Shown here: positions 23,150 through 26,889 of the stretch, one piece after another
How the letters are laid out: the number at the start of each line of letters is the position of its first letter
Position numbering within the stretch: position 1 is the stretch's first letter
From: Bacteroidales bacterium M5
Lineage (GTDB): Bacteria; Bacteroidota; Bacteroidia; Bacteroidales; Muribaculaceae
NCBI GenBank assembly: GCA_001689535.1
Contig: LUJP01000094.1
Location: 1-26,889, forward strand
Direction: 5' to 3'
DNA length: 26,889 nucleotides
Program-made: the position numbers and the translations under genes
The notes under the pieces: generated by a model
Seen by the model: only the letters and a program-made list of their open reading frames with translations
What the model was told of the DNA's origin: nothing
Databases searched by the model: none

Positions 23150-24166
23150 CTATACCGTAACTCGGGCAAACGGCACTTCGTCGTAGCCGCAGAATATTTT
23201 GTCAAGGTATTTGTAATATCCCACTATTGCCACCATTGCGGCATTATCGGTGGTAAATGCCCGTTCGGGTATGAAAGCCTTAAGGCCGTTTTTTTCACAA
23301 TAAGCGGCAACAGCGTTTCTCACTCCGGAGTTGGCCGACACGCCTCCGCCTATCGCAACAGTTTTGACTCCGGTCTGTTTCACGGCCTTGTTGAGCTTGT
23401 CAATGAGTATCTCTATTATTGTGCGCTGCAGGGATGCCGCGAGATCCGCACGGTTAGCGTCAATGAAATCGGGATTCTCCTTTAGGTTGTCGCGCAGTGT
23501 ATAAAGGAACGATGTCTTAAGTCCCGAAAAACTATAGTCCAGTCCGGGGATATGTGGCTTGGCGAATTTGAAGCGCATGGCATCTCCTTCAGTAGCCAGA
23601 CGGTCGATATGGGGGCCGCCGGGATAGGGCAGACCCATCACTTTGGCGCACTTGTCAAAAGCCTCGCCGGCGGCATCGTCTATAGTCGCGCCGAGAATCT
23701 CCATGTCATTATAGTTCTTCACCATAATGAGCTGGCTGTTGCCTCCTGAAATCAGAAGGGTGAGAAAGGGATATTCAGGCACTTCGTCATCAGGATTCCG
23801 ACGGATGAAATGTGAGAGCACATGTCCGTGAAGATGGTTCACGTCCACTATCGGGATTCTGAGTCCCAGCGACATGCCTTTTGCGAAAGAGGTTCCTACG
23901 AGAAGCGAAACCAGCAGGCCGGGGCCGCGCGTGAAAGCTATGGCCGAAAGCTCGCTTTTGTCGACTCCGGCACGTTTGAGAGCGGCCGAAACAACCGGAA
24001 CTATATTCTGCTGATGCGCTCTTGATGCAAGTTCAGGCACAACTCCGCCGTATTCTTCGTGAACGCTCTGTGAAGCTATTACATTGGAGAGCAGCAGCCC
24101 GTCTCTTATCACAGCTGCCGACGTGTCATCGCACGAGGATTCTATGCCGAGGATTGTAATGCTCAT
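23150..24166 (-). CDS. tsaD: tRNA threonylcarbamoyladenosine synthase subunit TsaD
   Basis: Transfers the threonylcarbamoyl group to A37 of ANN-decoding tRNAs together with TsaB and TsaE. The 338-residue length is typical. Seen: ASKHA-fold start ILGIESSCDDTSAAV, the metal-binding HLHGHVLSH (His111 and His115), TLLISGGNSQL, DDAAGEAFDKCAKVMGL, and GGGVSANSGVR, with the third metal ligand Asp in FTTDNAAMVA. The annotation is secure. It is divergent from typA, with about 97 bp between the two starts, and cinA follows it after 5 bp. Confidence 0.96.
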   Translation of the reverse strand: MSITILGIESSCDDTSAAVIRDGLLLSNVIASQSVHEEYGGVVPELASRAHQQNIVPVVSAALKRAGVDKSELSAIAFTRGPGLLVSLLVGTSFAKGMSLGLRIPIVDVNHLHGHVLSHFIRRNPDDEVPEYPFLTLLISGGNSQLIMVKNYNDMEILGATIDDAAGEAFDKCAKVMGLPYPGGPHIDRLATEGDAMRFKFAKPHIPGLDYSFSGLKTSFLYTLRDNLKENPDFIDANRADLAASLQRTIIEILIDKLNKAVKQTGVKTVAIGGGVSANSGVRNAVAAYCEKNGLKAFIPERAFTTDNAAMVAIVGYYKYLDKIFCGYDEVPFARVTV

Positions 24167-24191
24167 TTTCCTGTTTTGAGGTTAGTGTCTG

Positions 24192-24199
24192 CAAAGTTA
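24192..24199 (-). promoter_or_regulatory. -7 element of tsaD-cinA
   Basis: The minus strand reads TAACTTTG. A TTTC 21 bp upstream is a poor -33 box. Faces away from the typA element at 24233-24240. Confidence 0.5.
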
Positions 24200-24232
24200 A
24201 GATTTTATACTCACACTTTGGAAAAAAACAAC

Positions 24233-24240
24233 TAACTTTG
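24233..24240 (+). promoter_or_regulatory. -7 element of typA
   Basis: TAACTTTG matches TAnnTTTG, and the start would be near 24247. The nearest TTTG (24217-24220) is only 12 bp upstream, too close for a normal -33 box. Confidence 0.5.
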
Positions 24241-24263
24241 CACCCTAAAATTAGAAAACGGAT

Positions 24264-26060
24264 ATGCAGAACATTCGAAACATTGCCATCATTGCCCATG
24301 TGGACCATGGCAAGACCACTTTGGTTGACAAGATGTTATTGGCCGGCAACCTTTTCCGTGAAAATCAAAACGCCGGTGAACTGATACTTGACAATAATGA
24401 CCTTGAGCGCGAAAGAGGAATAACAATTCTTTCCAAGAATGTCTCGATTAACTATAAGGATTATAAAATAAATATTATCGATACTCCCGGACACGCCGAT
24501 TTCGGCGGAGAGGTGGAGCGTGTGCTCAATATGGCCGACGGATGTCTGCTTCTTGTGGATGCTTTCGAAGGCCCGATGCCTCAGACACGTTTTGTGCTTC
24601 AGAAGGCCATTCAGATGGGACTTAAGCCTGTAGTTGTAATAAATAAGGTGGATAAACCCAACTGTCGTCCCGACGAGGTTCAGGAAATGGTGTTCGACCT
24701 CATGTTTAATCTGGACGCTACCGAGGAGCAGCTTGATTTTCCCACCGTCTATGGATCCGCCAAGCAGGGCTGGATGAGCCTTGACTGGAAGAAACCGGCC
24801 GAGGATATCACGGCAGTTCTCGACACCATTATAGAGCATATTCCGGCTCCTGTCACTCTCGAAGGCCCGGCTCAGCTGCTGATCACTTCGCTCGATTTCT
24901 CAAATTACGTGGGACGCATTGCCATAGGCCGCGTGCACCGCGGAACCCTCCGCGAAGGACAGGATATAGCCCTGATGAAGAAGGACGGCTCCATAGTGAA
25001 GCAGCGTATAAAGGAATTACATGTGTTTGAGGGCATGGGCCGCAAGAAGGTTCAGGAAGTCAGCAGCGGTGATATATGTGCTCTCGTGGGTATTGACGGC
25101 TTTGAAATCGGTGATACGGTAGCTGATTTCCAGCAGCCGGAAGCTTTGCCGCGCATAGCCATCGATGAGCCCACCATGTCCATGACCTTCACCATCAATG
25201 ACAGTCCCTTCTTTGGCCGTGACGGTAAATTCGTGACATCACGCCACATTGCCGACCGCCTTACCCGCGAACTCGACCGCAACCTGGCGCTCCGTGTGAC
25301 TAAAGGTCAGCGCGATGACCTGTGGACGGTGTTTGGCCGCGGCGTTCTCCATCTTTCCGTGCTCATAGAGACAATGCGTCGCGAAGGCTACGAACTGCAG
25401 GTGGGTCAGCCCCAGGTAATCGTAAAGGAAATAGACGGAGTGAAATGCGAGCCCGTAGAGCTGATGACCATAAATGTTCCGGAGGAATACTCCAGCAAGA
25501 TGATCGATATGGTAACCCGCAGAAAAGGCGAGCTCACATCCATGTCAACTCAGAACGACCGTGTTCATCTTGAATTCAACATCCCGTCGCGCGGTATCAT
25601 CGGACTTCGCAACAATCTTCTCACGGCATCTGCCGGAGAGGCTGTGATGTCTCACCGATTCCTGGAATATCAGCCCTGGAAAGGGGATATCGAGCGTCGT
25701 ACCAATGGGTCGCTCATAGCCATGGAGGCCGGTACGGCTTACGCTTATGCCATCGACAAGCTGCAGGACCGCGGCCGTTTCTTCATTTTCCCGCAGGAAG
25801 AGGTATATGCCGGTCAGGTGGTAGGTGAGAATGCCAAGGACAACGATATCGTGGTGAATGTGACAAAGTCAAAGAAACTCACCAATATGCGTGCCAGCGG
25901 TGCCGACGATAAAGCCCGCATCGTTCCTCCGGTGGTGTTCTCGCTCGAGGAGGCTCTGGAGTATATAAAGGAGGATGAGTACGTGGAGGTGACACCGCAC
26001 CACATCCGTCTGCGTAAAATCATTCTTGACGAACTTGAGCGCAAGCGTGCCAATAAATAA
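24264..26060 (+). CDS. typA: Translational GTPase TypA/BipA
   Basis: A ribosome-binding GTPase that supports 50S assembly and growth under stress. The 598-residue protein opens with the GTP-binding motifs: AHVDHGKTTLVDKML (residues 11-25), switch II DTPGHADFGGEVERVL, and specificity NKVDKP. Domain II (about 200-300) includes AIGRVHRGTLREGQ. The EF-G-like domains follow with GRGVLHLSVLIETMRREGYE, and the C-terminal BipA-specific domain with GTAYAYAIDKLQDRGRFFIF and VNVTKSKKLTNMRASGADD is complete. A TRIC-type channel gene starts 15 bp after the stop, so the two are probably co-transcribed. Confidence 0.97.
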   Translation: MQNIRNIAIIAHVDHGKTTLVDKMLLAGNLFRENQNAGELILDNNDLERERGITILSKNVSINYKDYKINIIDTPGHADFGGEVERVLNMADGCLLLVDAFEGPMPQTRFVLQKAIQMGLKPVVVINKVDKPNCRPDEVQEMVFDLMFNLDATEEQLDFPTVYGSAKQGWMSLDWKKPAEDITAVLDTIIEHIPAPVTLEGPAQLLITSLDFSNYVGRIAIGRVHRGTLREGQDIALMKKDGSIVKQRIKELHVFEGMGRKKVQEVSSGDICALVGIDGFEIGDTVADFQQPEALPRIAIDEPTMSMTFTINDSPFFGRDGKFVTSRHIADRLTRELDRNLALRVTKGQRDDLWTVFGRGVLHLSVLIETMRREGYELQVGQPQVIVKEIDGVKCEPVELMTINVPEEYSSKMIDMVTRRKGELTSMSTQNDRVHLEFNIPSRGIIGLRNNLLTASAGEAVMSHRFLEYQPWKGDIERRTNGSLIAMEAGTAYAYAIDKLQDRGRFFIFPQEEVYAGQVVGENAKDNDIVVNVTKSKKLTNMRASGADDKARIVPPVVFSLEEALEYIKEDEYVEVTPHHIRLRKIILDELERKRANK

Positions 26061-26075
26061 TCTCTCCTTTTCGCC

Positions 26076-26714
26076 ATGGAGGAAACCTTCCTGTTTATTA
26101 CCGAGGTAATAGGTACTATCGCTGCTGCCATATCCGGAATGCGGCTTGCCGCCACTAAGAATTTCGACTGGTTCGGCGCATATACCGTAGGTCTGGTCAC
26201 AGCCATAGGCGGAGGAACGCTTCGCGATGTGTTGCTTGACATTCCGGTGTTCTGGATGCAGACATGGTGGTATCTTGCCGTGACGGCACTTTCACTCGTG
26301 GTGGTGATTCTTTTCAAGAGTTTTCTGGTGAGCCGCGACCGCATGCTGTTCATTTTCGACAGTATAGGCCTGGCGCTTTTCTGCGTGATCGGTATCCAGA
26401 AATCGCTTGCTGTTGGGTATCCCATGTGGGTGGCTGCGGTGATGGGTATTATCACCGGTGCTTTCGGCGGAGTGATGCGCGACATCCTCATCAACGAGGA
26501 ACCACTTATTTTCCGTAAGGATATATATGCCACTGCCTGTCTGGCGGGAGCTTTGGCTTATTGGGTCATGATTCTTGTGGGATCGACACCTATGGCGCAG
26601 CAGATAACATGCATGGCGGTGATTATCATGATACGTATTCTTGCATTGAAATACAATCTCTCGCTTCCGGTGCTTAACCGTACCATTGTGGTTAAGGGTC
26701 GCACCAATAGGTGA
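26076..26714 (+). CDS. TRIC-type trimeric cation channel family membrane protein
   Basis: A 212-residue protein of the bacterial TRIC (former UPF0126/YadS) family, with about six to seven hydrophobic helices. The two internal repeats of the family are visible through ISGMRLAATKNFDWFGAYTV with GGGTLRDVLLD, and GVIGIQKSLA-like CVIGIQKSLAVGYPMW with GAFGGVMRDIL; the paired glycine-rich and basic turns are thought to line the pore. Homologues are monovalent cation channels in vitro; native physiology in bacteria is unclear. It follows typA by 15 bp and is closed by a strong hairpin. A potassium link with trkA/trkH in this window is possible but speculative. Confidence 0.88.
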   Translation: MEETFLFITEVIGTIAAAISGMRLAATKNFDWFGAYTVGLVTAIGGGTLRDVLLDIPVFWMQTWWYLAVTALSLVVVILFKSFLVSRDRMLFIFDSIGLALFCVIGIQKSLAVGYPMWVAAVMGIITGAFGGVMRDILINEEPLIFRKDIYATACLAGALAYWVMILVGSTPMAQQITCMAVIIMIRILALKYNLSLPVLNRTIVVKGRTNR

Positions 26715-26738
26715 TTCGGCGAGACTGAATGAAAAATA

Positions 26739-26782
26739 GACTGCCCTCCGATAGTTTGATAGAAAACTTTTGGAGGGCAGTC
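26739..26782. terminator. Bidirectional terminator at the end of the TRIC gene
   Basis: GACTGCCCTCC (26739-26749) pairs perfectly with GGAGGGCAGTC (26772-26782), and an inner AGTTT/AAACT stem closes the loop. On the plus strand the tail is CATTTATA, weakly U-rich; on the minus strand it is TATTTTTC, which would better serve the truncated minus-strand ORF at the right edge. Confidence 0.8.
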
Positions 26783-26823
26783 CATTTATAAGGTAGCTCA
26801 TTTCATTAGTGTCCACTAAAAAA

Positions 26824-26889
26824 TCATACGAGCACTTTGAAATTATTGAAATTCAATTTATTATAGCCTATTTTGGTGCGCAACGATTT
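26824..26889 (-). CDS. Truncated minus-strand ORF at the window edge, possible transposase C-terminus
   Basis: The minus strand is open from the window end (26889) to a TGA at 26826-26824, giving 21 residues KSLRTKIGYNKLNFNNFKVL plus V. The Lys/Asn/Phe-rich composition and a palindrome, TTAGTG TC CACTAA at 26806-26819, just after the stop, suggest the end of an insertion sequence. This is a weak call: the fragment is short, and I cannot name a family. The gene would continue beyond the window. Confidence 0.3.
   Translation of the reverse strand, partial: KSLRTKIGYNKLNFNNFKVLV

Overview
The window is an ordinary chromosomal segment from a member of the Bacteroidales, most likely the Muribaculaceae or a close relative; the family is an inference from gene content and protein wording, not from a search. 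The support is threefold. Several upstream regions carry the Bacteroidota promoter signature (-7 TAnnTTTG, in the best cases with a -33 TTTG 19-20 bp upstream). Starts lack Shine-Dalgarno sequences. The gene families (DUF1599, DUF4270, half-size starch synthase, SPOR lipid-associated proteins, MauE/DoxX with an extra periplasmic domain) are typical of the order.

Layout. Bases 1-27 look like the terminus of an IS3-family (IS150-group) element lying outside the window. On the plus strand follow a 57-residue two-helix membrane protein, a duplicated DUF1599 protein overlapping a MauE/DoxX-type redox membrane protein, tpiA, a SPOR protein and folE. A minus-strand HTH regulator (4587-5153) is followed by about 1.1 kb of AT-rich DNA with no convincing gene, then a small hypothetical (6275-6481). 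On the minus strand come an ABC-F ATPase and a three-gene unit (dCMP-deaminase-type enzyme, S41 protease, 5-formyl-THF cyclo-ligase). An ECF sigma factor (+) overlaps rmuC (-) tail to tail. A rhodanese lipoprotein (+) and a DUF4270 lipoprotein (-) converge on a 21-bp perfect hairpin. The minus strand then carries a half-size glycogen-synthase-like protein, trkH, trkA, dxs, a second 57-residue membrane protein, cinA and tsaD. typA and a TRIC-type channel run plus-ward from a divergent promoter region shared with tsaD. The right edge has a bidirectional hairpin and a truncated minus-strand ORF, possibly a transposase tail.

How genes work together. Most are housekeeping: glycolysis (tpiA), folate and pterin metabolism (folE, cyclo-ligase), isoprenoid precursors (dxs), tRNA t6A (tsaD), potassium uptake (trkA/trkH), ribosome-associated GTPase and ATPase (typA, ABC-F). 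ATGA overlaps tie small protein, dxs and trkA into one operon, with trkH following after 24 bp. Two small membrane-protein genes (188-361 and 21642-21815) are easy to miss by length cut-offs.

I did not find CRISPR arrays, tRNA/rRNA genes, a prophage or a recognisable defence island. The best leads are modest: small membrane proteins, an in-frame 15-bp tandem duplication at the start of folE, inverted or direct repeats around two promoters, a 28-bp convergent overlap of sigma factor and rmuC, and a terminator-like hairpin with no gene upstream of it.
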